Source: Pelagicoccus sp. SDUM812005 (lineage in GTDB: Bacteria; Verrucomicrobiota; Verrucomicrobiia; Opitutales; Opitutaceae). From it: a DNA stretch of 64,000 nucleotides. The stretch spans positions 186,001 through 250,000 of the forward strand of contig NZ_JARXIA010000001.1 of NCBI RefSeq assembly GCF_031127875.1, given 5' to 3'. The translations under genes were made by a program, and so were the position numbers. Shown here one piece after another: positions 18,786 to 27,017 of the stretch; the first letter of the stretch is position 1, and each line of letters starts with the position of its first letter. The notes beneath the pieces are model-generated. The model was given only the letters and a program-made list of their open reading frames with translations. It was not told the DNA's origin and did no database searches.

Positions 18786-21095
18786 ATGAGACGTAACAGT
18801 CAAAATTTAGAGAGCGGTTGGCTCTTTAGGAGAATGGACTGCTCGGATGACTGGGAGCCAGTCTATCTGCCGCATAGCCCTTTCGTATCCGATCTCGATG
18901 GCCAGAAGCGCTGGCATGGGCTCTGCGAGTACCAGCGTAAGGTAAAAGTCGATACGCCGGAGTCTAGGTGTCGGTACAAGCTCTACTTCGGCGCTGCGAT
19001 GCATACGGCTCGGGTCCTTCTGGACGGGCAGGAAGTGGGGAGCCATTCTGGCGGCTACCTGCCTTTCGAGATCGACGTAACCGCTCAGCTAGTGGATGGA
19101 GAGGAGCATGTCTTGCAAGTGATCTTGGATAATCGCGACAACGAGGAGGTCCCGCCCGGGAAGCCGATCGGGGAACTCGATTTTTGCTATTACGGCGGCT
19201 TGTATCGCAAGGTCGAGCTACGGACCTGCGCGGACCTGTACGTTACCGATGCGGTAGCTGCGAACGCGGTCGCGAGCGGCGGGATTTTCGTGCGGACATT
19301 GGCTGCGAGCGAAGAGGCGGCCACTTTGGCGGTCGGCGTGCATATCGGTAATGAGAGCGCGGAAAGCAGGGAGTTTGATTTGGCCTACCGGATTATCGAG
19401 GAGAACGGACTCGTGGTGGCGGAGGGACGCCGCTCTGGACTTTCGGTTGAAGCCGCAGCGACGCGTTCCGAAGAGTTTGATATTGGCCTTGAATCACCGA
19501 AGCTCTGGAGCATCGAACTCCCGCAATTGCATTGGATCGAGGTCGATGTGCTAGAGGGTGGTGAGTTGCGCGACAGGACGCGGGAACGTTTTGGGGTACG
19601 TTGGATCGAGGTGTCGCGCAGCGGCGGCTTGACAGTGAATGGAAGCCGAGTTCGCCCACGTGGGGTGAATCGGCACCAGGATTATCCAAGAATCGGATAC
19701 GCGTTGTCGGATGCGGCGCAGTACCGCGATGCGAAGCGGATCAAGGAGTCGGGTTTCGACTACGTGCGCTTGTCGCACTATCCGCAGTCGCCGGCGTTTT
19801 TGGACGCGTGCGATGAGCTTGGGATATTGGTGATGAACTGTATTCCCGGTTGGCAGTATTTGGGGGGCGAGGCGTTTCGCGCCGCCTGCTATCGCAATGC
19901 TCGTGAGCTGATCCGCCGCGATCGCAATCATCCTTGCGTGGTGTTTTGGGAGTTGTCGCTCAACGAGACGGCTATGGATGATGAGTTTATGGATACGCTT
20001 CAGGCTATTGGACATGAAGAGTATCCGGGGGACCAGATGTTTGTGTGTGGGTGGCTGGATCGCTTTGACGTGTATATCCACTCCAGGCAGCATGGGCAGA
20101 TCCACAGTTGGGAGAATGGCGATAAAGCTTTGGTGATTGCCGAGTACGGTGACTGGGAATTCTATGCTGCGAACGAAGGCTTCGACCAGAAAACCGGTTC
20201 TGGTTTGCTGGAGGAGTCGAGCAATAGTCGGGCGTTTCGTGGGGCAGGTGAGCAACGTCTGCGTCAGCAAGCCCGCAATCATATCGTGGCCTTGAACGAC
20301 ACCTTGAGCTCTCCGGCGGTGACGGATGGTTTGTGGTCCATGTACGATTACCCGCGTGGGTATCATCCGACTCGTGCGGCTTGCGGAGTGATGGACGTGC
20401 ACCGCTTGCCGAAGTATTCCTACTTCTTCTACCGCAGCCAACGTGGCTTTGCGGAAGGTGGTGGTTCCGCATGGGATGGGGGACCGATGGTGTATATCGC
20501 TTCTCGTTGGGTGGAGGATTCGATTTTGGATGTGCTAGTGTTCAGCAATTGCGAAGCAGTATCGCTGACGCTGAATGGCAGGAGTCTAGGCACGCAGCGA
20601 TTGGCGGCGGTAGGCGGCGAGCAGCAGCTTCCCAGCAAGCCCTTTGTTTTTTCGATCCCAGCTTTCGAAGCGGGTACTCTGGAGGCGGTCGGTTCGCTGG
20701 GAGGCGAGGTCCTAGCGCGACATTCGGTCTCAACGCCAAAGGAACCTGCATCGCTCGTCTTGAACGTGGACGACTGTGGCGTGAGTGGAAGTTTGGATAC
20801 GACGGACGTACTCTTTGCCCACGCTCGCGTCATCGATGCGAGGGGGACTTTGTGTAAGCTGTCTTCGCCAAGGATCCGCTTTGCCGTTTCGGACGGCGCT
20901 GAAATTGTTGGCCCTTTGGATGTGTCGGCTGAATCTGGAATCGCGTCCGTGGTCGTTCGTCGTCCGGCTGGCTGCGATTCGTTTCAGGTACGGGCGGAGA
21001 GCGAGGGTTTGGTCGAGGCGTCAGTGGAATACAAGGTAGCGGAAGCCGATCCAGTCGTTACCAGTCAGGAAAACGAGAAGGAGTTGAAAGTATGA
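18786..21095 (+). CDS. GH2-family glycosidase (beta-galactosidase-like)
   Basis: A 769-residue protein with the GH2 layout. The jelly-roll sugar-binding domain is at about 10-150 (AMHTARVLLDGQEVGSHSGGYLPFEIDV), an immunoglobulin-like domain at about 150-275, and the TIM barrel at about 275-560. In the barrel, PRGVNRHQDYPRIG and DYVRLSHYPQSPAFLDACDELGI precede the acid/base Glu 394 (WELSLNE) and a probable nucleophile Glu 453 (VIAEYGDWE). Further C-terminal beta domains follow. No signal peptide is visible, so it probably acts in the cytoplasm on imported oligomers. Its stop overlaps the GH53 start (ATGA), so the two are translationally coupled. GH2 also includes glucuronidases and mannosidases, and the GH53 partner favours beta-galactosidase. 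Confidence 0.88.
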   Translation: MRRNSQNLESGWLFRRMDCSDDWEPVYLPHSPFVSDLDGQKRWHGLCEYQRKVKVDTPESRCRYKLYFGAAMHTARVLLDGQEVGSHSGGYLPFEIDVTAQLVDGEEHVLQVILDNRDNEEVPPGKPIGELDFCYYGGLYRKVELRTCADLYVTDAVAANAVASGGIFVRTLAASEEAATLAVGVHIGNESAESREFDLAYRIIEENGLVVAEGRRSGLSVEAAATRSEEFDIGLESPKLWSIELPQLHWIEVDVLEGGELRDRTRERFGVRWIEVSRSGGLTVNGSRVRPRGVNRHQDYPRIGYALSDAAQYRDAKRIKESGFDYVRLSHYPQSPAFLDACDELGILVMNCIPGWQYLGGEAFRAACYRNARELIRRDRNHPCVVFWELSLNETAMDDEFMDTLQAIGHEEYPGDQMFVCGWLDRFDVYIHSRQHGQIHSWENGDKALVIAEYGDWEFYAANEGFDQKTGSGLLEESSNSRAFRGAGEQRLRQQARNHIVALNDTLSSPAVTDGLWSMYDYPRGYHPTRAACGVMDVHRLPKYSYFFYRSQRGFAEGGGSAWDGGPMVYIASRWVEDSILDVLVFSNCEAVSLTLNGRSLGTQRLAAVGGEQQLPSKPFVFSIPAFEAGTLEAVGSLGGEVLARHSVSTPKEPASLVLNVDDCGVSGSLDTTDVLFAHARVIDARGTLCKLSSPRIRFAVSDGAEIVGPLDVSAESGIASVVVRRPAGCDSFQVRAESEGLVEASVEYKVAEADPVVTSQENEKELKV

Positions 21096-22516
21096 AAGTT
21101 AGAAACGTTTTGTCGTTGGGAATCGCCTTTGCGGCAGGCTTCCTTTGTGCGGATGCGGAGGTTTTCTATTTTGGGAACGATCTTTCCTACGTGAACCAGA
21201 TGGAGGACTGCGGTGCGGTGTTCCGTGAGGGCGACGCAGTGGTGGATCCCTTTGTAAACATGGCGGAGCATGGAACGAATCTGGTGCGAGTACGCTTGTG
21301 GAACGATCCGTACTGGCAGGAAGACATCCCGCGCGCGACTGAGGCGGTGAAAGCCCAGTACAGCAATTTGGAGGACGTGACCAAAACGATACGCCGTTCC
21401 AAGGAAGCTGGCATGGCAGTCGCTCTCGATTTCCATTTTTCCGACTTTTGGGCGGATCCCGGTAGGCAGGTGATTCCTCGGGATTGGGGCGACGTGGCGG
21501 CGGACGACGATGCCTTGGCGCAACGACTTTATGAATACGTGGTCGCGGTTTTGGACGGCCTCGATGCGGACGGACTGATGCCGGAAATCGTGACCTTGGG
21601 GAACGAGTCGAATTCCGGGATCCTCTTGCAGGATGAGTTGCATGTGCACCGCAAGCCCAACGGGTTTATGGAGATAGAAGGCGGAGGGACCTGGCGCGAT
21701 TCGGACGAGCGTTTGTCTAAGCTTTGGAATGCGGGGATCCGCGCCGTGCGGGAGTGCGGCCAGCGCTCTGATATCGATCCGAAAATAGCGCTGCATGTGG
21801 CGGATCCGAATGCGATGCTGTCCTTCTTTGATCGCATGACGCGGATTGGGATCACTGATTTCGATTTAGCGGGCATCTCCTATTATTATGCCTGGCACAA
21901 GGGATCGATCCGGGAAATGGGCGACATCCTTCGCGCCTTTAAAGCTAAGTATCCACAATATGGATCCATCGTTCTGGAAACGGGGTACCCGTGGGATACA
22001 GCCAACATCGATGGGCTGGCGAACATCATTTCCGATCCCGATCCGCAGTACCTACCCTTGAGCCCGGAAATGCAGCGTCGCTACTACGTGGATCTGACCC
22101 AAGAGGTCATCGACGCTGGAGGAGTTGGAGTGGTGGTTTGGGAACCGCTCTGGGTTTCCACGCCGTGCCGCACTCCGTGGGGCACGGGGTCCTCGCACGA
22201 GCACGTGGCTTATTACGACCACCGCGACAATAACAACCTGCACGCGGGAGGCACGTGGATGGAGGCCGACTATACTGGCCTTCGCGTCGCGCGGCCTGTG
22301 GCGGTCTCCAACTTTAGCGGAGCGCAGGAGGGCCGGGTCGAAGTGGCATTTGGCGTGAGTCCCGGCAGCGAATACCAGATCGAGCGCTCGGACGATTTGC
22401 GCGACTGGAAGGCCTCAGGCAGTCTGCGGCCGCAGAGCGAAGGCGAAGCGATTTTCACCATCGAGCTCGACGAGAAAGGGAGCAGCTTTGCTCGCGTCTG
22501 GAAGCTAGGGGAGTGA
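21092..22516 (+). CDS. secreted GH53 endo-beta-1,4-galactanase
   Basis: A 474-residue exported enzyme that cuts beta-1,4-galactan side chains of pectin (arabinogalactan type I). The signal peptide is about 1-22 (ALGIAFAAGFLCADA-like core). The GH53 TIM barrel spans about 24-400, with NLVRVRLWNDP, ALDFHFSDFWADPG, the acid/base Glu 172 (VTLGNESNSGILL) and the nucleophile Glu 296 (IVLETGYPW), then GVVVWEPLWVSTP. The last 75 residues form a small beta domain (GAQEGRVEVAFGVSPGSEYQIERSDD) like those often attached to secreted verrucomicrobial enzymes. It is coupled to GH2: this enzyme makes galacto-oligosaccharides and GH2 would finish them. Confidence 0.92.
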   Translation: MKVRNVLSLGIAFAAGFLCADAEVFYFGNDLSYVNQMEDCGAVFREGDAVVDPFVNMAEHGTNLVRVRLWNDPYWQEDIPRATEAVKAQYSNLEDVTKTIRRSKEAGMAVALDFHFSDFWADPGRQVIPRDWGDVAADDDALAQRLYEYVVAVLDGLDADGLMPEIVTLGNESNSGILLQDELHVHRKPNGFMEIEGGGTWRDSDERLSKLWNAGIRAVRECGQRSDIDPKIALHVADPNAMLSFFDRMTRIGITDFDLAGISYYYAWHKGSIREMGDILRAFKAKYPQYGSIVLETGYPWDTANIDGLANIISDPDPQYLPLSPEMQRRYYVDLTQEVIDAGGVGVVVWEPLWVSTPCRTPWGTGSSHEHVAYYDHRDNNNLHAGGTWMEADYTGLRVARPVAVSNFSGAQEGRVEVAFGVSPGSEYQIERSDDLRDWKASGSLRPQSEGEAIFTIELDEKGSSFARVWKLGE

Positions 22517-22631
22517 GGCTGTCTAGCGTCGCCTTAGGCGGAAGTCGTAGCGCTGAGCTTGAACCGGTGCTGCGGTGGCCGCGTGGCGGGACGGCAATCG
22601 ACCTTCGGGAAGTCGAACGTAAAACGAAACC

Positions 22632-22641
22632 AACACGTGTT
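22632..22641. promoter_or_regulatory. perfect palindrome AACACGTGTT upstream of KDG kinase
   Basis: A 10-bp perfect palindrome lies 44 bp before the kinase ATG in a 168-bp gap. The 12-mer ACACGTGTTAGG (22634-22645) recurs exactly at 12794-12805, at the start of the GH105 gene. It is a possible regulator site shared by two pectin genes, or a coincidence. Confidence 0.25.
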
Positions 22642-22684
22642 AGGGCTTGACTTTGCCGGGTCGAACGATGGATGGTTTTAAACC

Positions 22685-23806
22685 ATGAGCTCTACCTACC
22701 CCGCTGGAGAAAAGGATTGTCGCTTCGATTGCGTATCGCTGGGCGAAGTGATGTTGAGATTTGATCCCGGCTGCGAACGCATTCGTGAAACGGAAAACTT
22801 TCACGTGTGGGAAGGGGGCGGCGAGTACAATGTGAGTCGCAGCCTGAGTCGGTGCTTCGGTATGAAGACGACCGTGGTTACGGCCTTGGTGGACAACGAG
22901 ATCGGCCGCCTGCTGGAGCGGTTGATCGAGAAGGGGCGGGTCGACACGAGCTTCATCCGCTGGATTCCATTCGACGGGACGGGCATGAAGGCTCGCAACG
23001 GTTTGAACTTCACGGAACGCGGTTTCGGTCTGCGGGGGGCGATCGGCGTCTCGGATCGCGGGCACACGGCGGCCGCTTCGATGCAGGCCGGCGATGTCGA
23101 TTGGAAGGAATTGTTTGAGCGGCAAGGGGCGCGTTGGCTGCACGTAGGCGGCATTTTTGCGGCTTTGGGGCCGGGCACTGCGGAGCTGACCTTGGAAGCA
23201 TGTCGCGCGGCGAAGGCGGCGGGCGCGGTGGTGAGCTGCGACTTGAACTACCGGAGTTCGCTGTGGGAGCGGGACGGCTTCGATGCGGCCAAGGTGCAGG
23301 AGACCTTGCGGGCGGTGGTGGCCCATACCGATTACCTGCTCGGGAGCCAATTCGATTACGAGAAGTGCTTGGGCTTGGCTTTCACCGAGCGAGCGGAAGG
23401 AAGCCCTTTGAGCGACGAAGCGCTTTTTCGGGCCAGTTCTCCGTTGGTGGCGGAGCGCTTTCCGAATCTGCGGGCCCTGGTGATGACCTTGCGCAAGGTG
23501 AGGAGCGCCAGCGTGAACGACTGGGCAGCCATTGGTTTGCAGGATGGCCGTTTCGTTTACAGCCGGGAATTCCAGCATTTGGAGATCCTCGATCGAGTCG
23601 GGGGCGGTGACGGCTTTGCCAGCGGCTTGATCTATGGCCTGATGCGCTATGGGGAGCTTTCGACGGCCTTGGACTATGGCATCGCTCACGGGGCCCTTTC
23701 CATGACGACGCCCGGCGACACCTCGATCGCTACTTTGCGGGAAGTGGAAAGCCTGCTGTCGAGCGTGCCTGACGTTGAAGGTGCAGCCTTGCGGACCGCT
23801 GGGTAG
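22685..23806 (+). CDS. kdgK: 2-dehydro-3-deoxygluconate kinase (PfkB family)
   Basis: A 373-residue cytoplasmic ribokinase-fold sugar kinase. The N-terminal region CVSLGEVMLRFDPG, the substrate-binding EGGGEYNVSRSLSRCFG, the segment SCDLNYRSSLW and the C-terminal anion-hole/catalytic motif DRVGGGDGFASGLIYGLM match KdgK enzymes, with the catalytic Asp in GGGDGF. The enzyme phosphorylates 2-keto-3-deoxygluconate to KDPG, the entry of galacturonate- and lyase-derived uronates into the Entner-Doudoroff route. That fits the pectinases on both sides. The rest of the uronate isomerase pathway is not in the window. Another PfkB sugar kinase specificity is possible. Confidence 0.82.
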   Translation: MSSTYPAGEKDCRFDCVSLGEVMLRFDPGCERIRETENFHVWEGGGEYNVSRSLSRCFGMKTTVVTALVDNEIGRLLERLIEKGRVDTSFIRWIPFDGTGMKARNGLNFTERGFGLRGAIGVSDRGHTAAASMQAGDVDWKELFERQGARWLHVGGIFAALGPGTAELTLEACRAAKAAGAVVSCDLNYRSSLWERDGFDAAKVQETLRAVVAHTDYLLGSQFDYEKCLGLAFTERAEGSPLSDEALFRASSPLVAERFPNLRALVMTLRKVRSASVNDWAAIGLQDGRFVYSREFQHLEILDRVGGGDGFASGLIYGLMRYGELSTALDYGIAHGALSMTTPGDTSIATLREVESLLSSVPDVEGAALRTAG

Positions 23807-23921
23807 GTGCGGAGCGGGAGCCTGCTAGAGATTGCGGTCGGGGTCGCAGTTTAGGTTGGCAAACTCGTGTTGGATCGTTTGATTGTACGGCTTCACCCGA
23901 GGCTTAACCCCTGCACCCCGA

Positions 23922-25271
23922 ATGAATAGAAGAAACTTCGTCAAGACCTCCCTCTATGCGAGCAGCTTGCTCAGCTTCCCCTCGATCACGTCCTTGTCGG
24001 CCAAGCCGGGCAAGGCCGCCAAACTCAACGTCGCCTACATCGGCGTGGGAGGGCACGGGGTACATGCGGCCCAAGGAAACCGTTCGGAGAACACCGTCGC
24101 CTTTTGCGATGTCGATGATCGTCGGGCAGCGGAGACGTATTCAATGTTTCCTGACGTGCCGCGCTTTCGGGACTTTCGGGTGATGTTCGACCGGCTTGGC
24201 AAGGGAATCGATGCGGTGGGCATTACGACGCCGGACCATACCCATTTTCCTATTGCCATGGAGGCGATGCAGCGTGGCTACCATGTTTATTTGGAGAAGC
24301 CGATGGCTCATACGATCGAGGAAATCCGCACCCTGCGAGCGGCCGCTAAGAAGTACAAGGTGACCACCCAGCTGGGAGTGCACGGCCACAGCTTCGCGGG
24401 ACTGCGCGTGCTCAAGGAGTGGCTGGACGCGGGAGTCGTGGGCGAGGTTACGGAGGTCCATCTGTGGACGAACCGACCTAAGGAGCGCGATTTCCATACC
24501 TACGAAGCGGATGCTCCGGAGGAGCCGATTCCGGATGGAGTGGATTGGGATCTGTGGCTCGGGCCGGCCCGCTACCGTCCCTTCAATAATATCTACCTGC
24601 CTTTGAGTTGGCGAGGCTGGTGGGACTTCGGCAATGGTCCCTTGGGCGATATCGGAGCCCACATGTGGGACGTGCTGGAATTTTGTTTCGAGCTAGGGGC
24701 CCCGCAGACGGTTTCGGGGATCAATCCGCGTATGTCGGAAGTGGGTACGCCGCGTTGGTGCAAGGTCGATTACCGCTATGGAGCGAAGGGCGGCCGCAAG
24801 CCGATAAGGGTGCAGTGGTATAGTGGCGTAAAGGATGGGCAGCCGCATTTGCCTGAGAACCTTCGGTTTTGGCCGGAAGGCGATCCCTTGAAGGAGAGCG
24901 CCGGTATGTATTTTGTGGGTACGGAAGGGGCCTTGTACTTTCCAGACATGCGAGCCAAGTCTGCCCCCTTGGTTTTGCCGGAGGCGCGTTGGAAGGACTT
25001 TCGCAAGAACCTGCCGCCGAAGAGCCTGCCGCGCATCAAGGGCAGCCACTACAACGAGTTTTTCAATGCGATCAAGGAAGGTCGCCGCGCCAATGCCGAC
25101 TTCGAGTACGGGGCGGCCTTGAACGAAGGGGTCTTGCTGGGGAATCTCGCCTTGAGAACGGGCAAGACTATCCAGTGGGACAACGAGAACATGCGGGCCA
25201 TCGGGGTGCCGGAAGCCGATCGGTACATCCGTTCGCCGGAGCCGCGCGAAGGTTGGAAGTATACGTTGTAG
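23922..25271 (+). CDS. Gfo/Idh/MocA-family oxidoreductase with Tat-like signal
   Basis: A 449-residue NAD(P)-dependent sugar oxidoreductase-like protein. I chose the ATG at 23922, because it starts exactly at the twin-arginine segment MNRRNFVKTSLYASSLL; a TTG 39 bp upstream would add an unlikely leader. A Rossmann domain follows (NVAYIGVGGHGVHAA), with EKPMAH (the conserved EKP lysine), then the alpha/beta dimerisation domain (GPLGDIGAHMWDVLEFCFELG). Planctomycete and verrucomicrobial members are often exported by Tat and sit in polysaccharide loci. Some act as NAD-dependent glycosidases or sugar epimerases. The substrate here is unknown, and context suggests a pectin-derived sugar. Confidence 0.85.
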   Translation: MNRRNFVKTSLYASSLLSFPSITSLSAKPGKAAKLNVAYIGVGGHGVHAAQGNRSENTVAFCDVDDRRAAETYSMFPDVPRFRDFRVMFDRLGKGIDAVGITTPDHTHFPIAMEAMQRGYHVYLEKPMAHTIEEIRTLRAAAKKYKVTTQLGVHGHSFAGLRVLKEWLDAGVVGEVTEVHLWTNRPKERDFHTYEADAPEEPIPDGVDWDLWLGPARYRPFNNIYLPLSWRGWWDFGNGPLGDIGAHMWDVLEFCFELGAPQTVSGINPRMSEVGTPRWCKVDYRYGAKGGRKPIRVQWYSGVKDGQPHLPENLRFWPEGDPLKESAGMYFVGTEGALYFPDMRAKSAPLVLPEARWKDFRKNLPPKSLPRIKGSHYNEFFNAIKEGRRANADFEYGAALNEGVLLGNLALRTGKTIQWDNENMRAIGVPEADRYIRSPEPREGWKYTL

Positions 25272-25352
25272 GAGCTTGCGGCGTGTGAGGGCGCGCTGGT
25301 CACGCGATTGCAAGAAAGGATTGATTATTGAACCGTCGATGAGAGCGTCTTC

Positions 25353-27017
25353 TCAGAGTTGAGGCCCGTTTTGCAGTCCGCTTGTGTCGCGCGCGTGAAA
25401 TTTGGATACATTGCTCGTAGCCCAAGCATCTTCGTTGTAGTCGCCGGATATGTGAAGGTCGCTGACGCGGGCTCCTTGTACGTCGTCGAGTAGGATTGCG
25501 GGCCGGGCGTCGTAGCTGATGGCCCGGAACTCCACACCGCGCAGCTGCAGGTTTTTGACGTGGCGGGCGAACATGCCCCAAGCGGGCATCGTTCCGAAAT
25601 TGTAGGGGTCCGGGTAGTCGCGCTCGAACTCGGGAACGATGCGTTGAGCCTGTGCGGCGGTGCCTCCGCCGCGGTAGTGAAATTGCAGGTTTGATAGGAC
25701 TAGGTCTTCGATGGGGTGGCCTTCGAGGCCGGCCATGATGATTCCGTGTTCGGGAGCGACGTTCCAGGCGGTGACGTTGTCGATGAGGATTCTGGAGACG
25801 GTGCCGGGGCCGGTGGCGTCGGGGTTGCGCAGGCGGGCTCCGAGGCGGATGAAGATGGGCGCGTTTTGCACGTCGCGCATGGTGATATTGGATACGGTGA
25901 TATCTTCCAGTACGCCACCGTCTACTTGCTCGAAGGCGAGGCCGCGGCAGTGGTCGAAGGTCGTATTCGAAATTGTGATATTGCGGAAGCCGCCGCCCGC
26001 TTCGGTGCCGAGCTTGATGCGGCCGTGCGGGCCGCCTCGCGTTTTCCAGGTGCGTTTGCGGGTGCCGTCGTAGAGGGTGCCCTCGTCGTAGCCGCTGACG
26101 GCGCAATTGGTTATGGTGACGTTTTCGGTGGTGCGTGGCCGGCCGAGCGCGTGCGAGGACTTGAGGCAGATGGCGTCGTCCCAAGGCGAGTTGACGGAAG
26201 TGTTGGAGATCCGGACATTTTGGCAGGCGTCGATGTCGATGCCGTCGCGGTTGGTGTCGATGAGCAGGTTGTCGATAGTGAGGTTGTCGACCTCGGTGGT
26301 GATGATGGCGAAGTGTCCGCCATGCAGGATGGTGAGGTCGCGCATCGTAACGTTGCGACAGCTCAGCAGGGCGATGGCTTTGTTGGCGATTCCATCGGCG
26401 AGGGTGTCGCGAGCGTTGGGGTGACCGAAGGGGCCGGGCACGATATCGGGACGGTGGAGGATTTCGAAGTCGCCATCGGCTGCTAGAACGTCTGGCAAGA
26501 GGCCATCGATAGCGGGTGGTGGCGGGGATCCATATGGCGCTGCGTGAGGACCGTTGCCACGGCTAAGGCCTCGCCCGAAGATCTTGCCGGGGCCGAGGAT
26601 GGAAACGCCTTCTAGGCCCTCGCCCCAGATGAGGCTGTTGCGGAAGTGGGAGTGTCCAAAATCCTGATACTGGTTCCATGCGTTGGGCTCGGGAGCGTCG
26701 TAGCCTCGGTCCGCGGTCGGCTCGGCGGCGATAAGAGTTGCCCCAGCATCGATCTTGAGGGTGATGTTGCTTTTAAGTCGCAGGGTGTAGGAAAGGTAGT
26801 CGCCGGCCGGCAGTAGCACGGTGCCGCCTCCGTTTGCCGCCGCAGCGTCGATAGCTGCGTTGATGGCGTCGCTGTCGATCGTTTGGCCATCCCCTTTCGC
26901 CCCGTAGTTCTTGACGTTGTAGACTGAGGCTGGGGCTAAGGTTGCGGCATTTATGATGAGGAGAGTAAGGAGGATTCGAAGGGAGTAGGTCGTTTGCATT
27001 TTGCGGAGTTGGTTCAT
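25353..27017 (-). CDS. secreted GH28-family polygalacturonase-like protein
   Basis: A 554-residue exported beta-helix. The signal peptide ends near residue 31 (ILLTLLIINAATLAPAS). The GH28/Pectate_lyase_3 start is VYNVKNYGAKGDGQTIDSDAINAAID. Catalytic-region landmarks are NRDGIDIDACQ, PWDDAICLKSS (the DD pair) and GPHGRIKLGTEAGGG (the HG region, His retained), followed by further beta-helix coils. It probably hydrolyses a galacturonan or rhamnogalacturonan backbone. The first ATG overlaps the stop of the upstream ankyrin gene by 4 bp; a second ATG six codons later (MQTTYS) could also serve. It is the last gene of the minus-strand pectin run. Confidence 0.85.
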   Translation of the reverse strand: MNQLRKMQTTYSLRILLTLLIINAATLAPASVYNVKNYGAKGDGQTIDSDAINAAIDAAAANGGGTVLLPAGDYLSYTLRLKSNITLKIDAGATLIAAEPTADRGYDAPEPNAWNQYQDFGHSHFRNSLIWGEGLEGVSILGPGKIFGRGLSRGNGPHAAPYGSPPPPAIDGLLPDVLAADGDFEILHRPDIVPGPFGHPNARDTLADGIANKAIALLSCRNVTMRDLTILHGGHFAIITTEVDNLTIDNLLIDTNRDGIDIDACQNVRISNTSVNSPWDDAICLKSSHALGRPRTTENVTITNCAVSGYDEGTLYDGTRKRTWKTRGGPHGRIKLGTEAGGGFRNITISNTTFDHCRGLAFEQVDGGVLEDITVSNITMRDVQNAPIFIRLGARLRNPDATGPGTVSRILIDNVTAWNVAPEHGIIMAGLEGHPIEDLVLSNLQFHYRGGGTAAQAQRIVPEFERDYPDPYNFGTMPAWGMFARHVKNLQLRGVEFRAISYDARPAILLDDVQGARVSDLHISGDYNEDAWATSNVSKFHARDTSGLQNGPQL

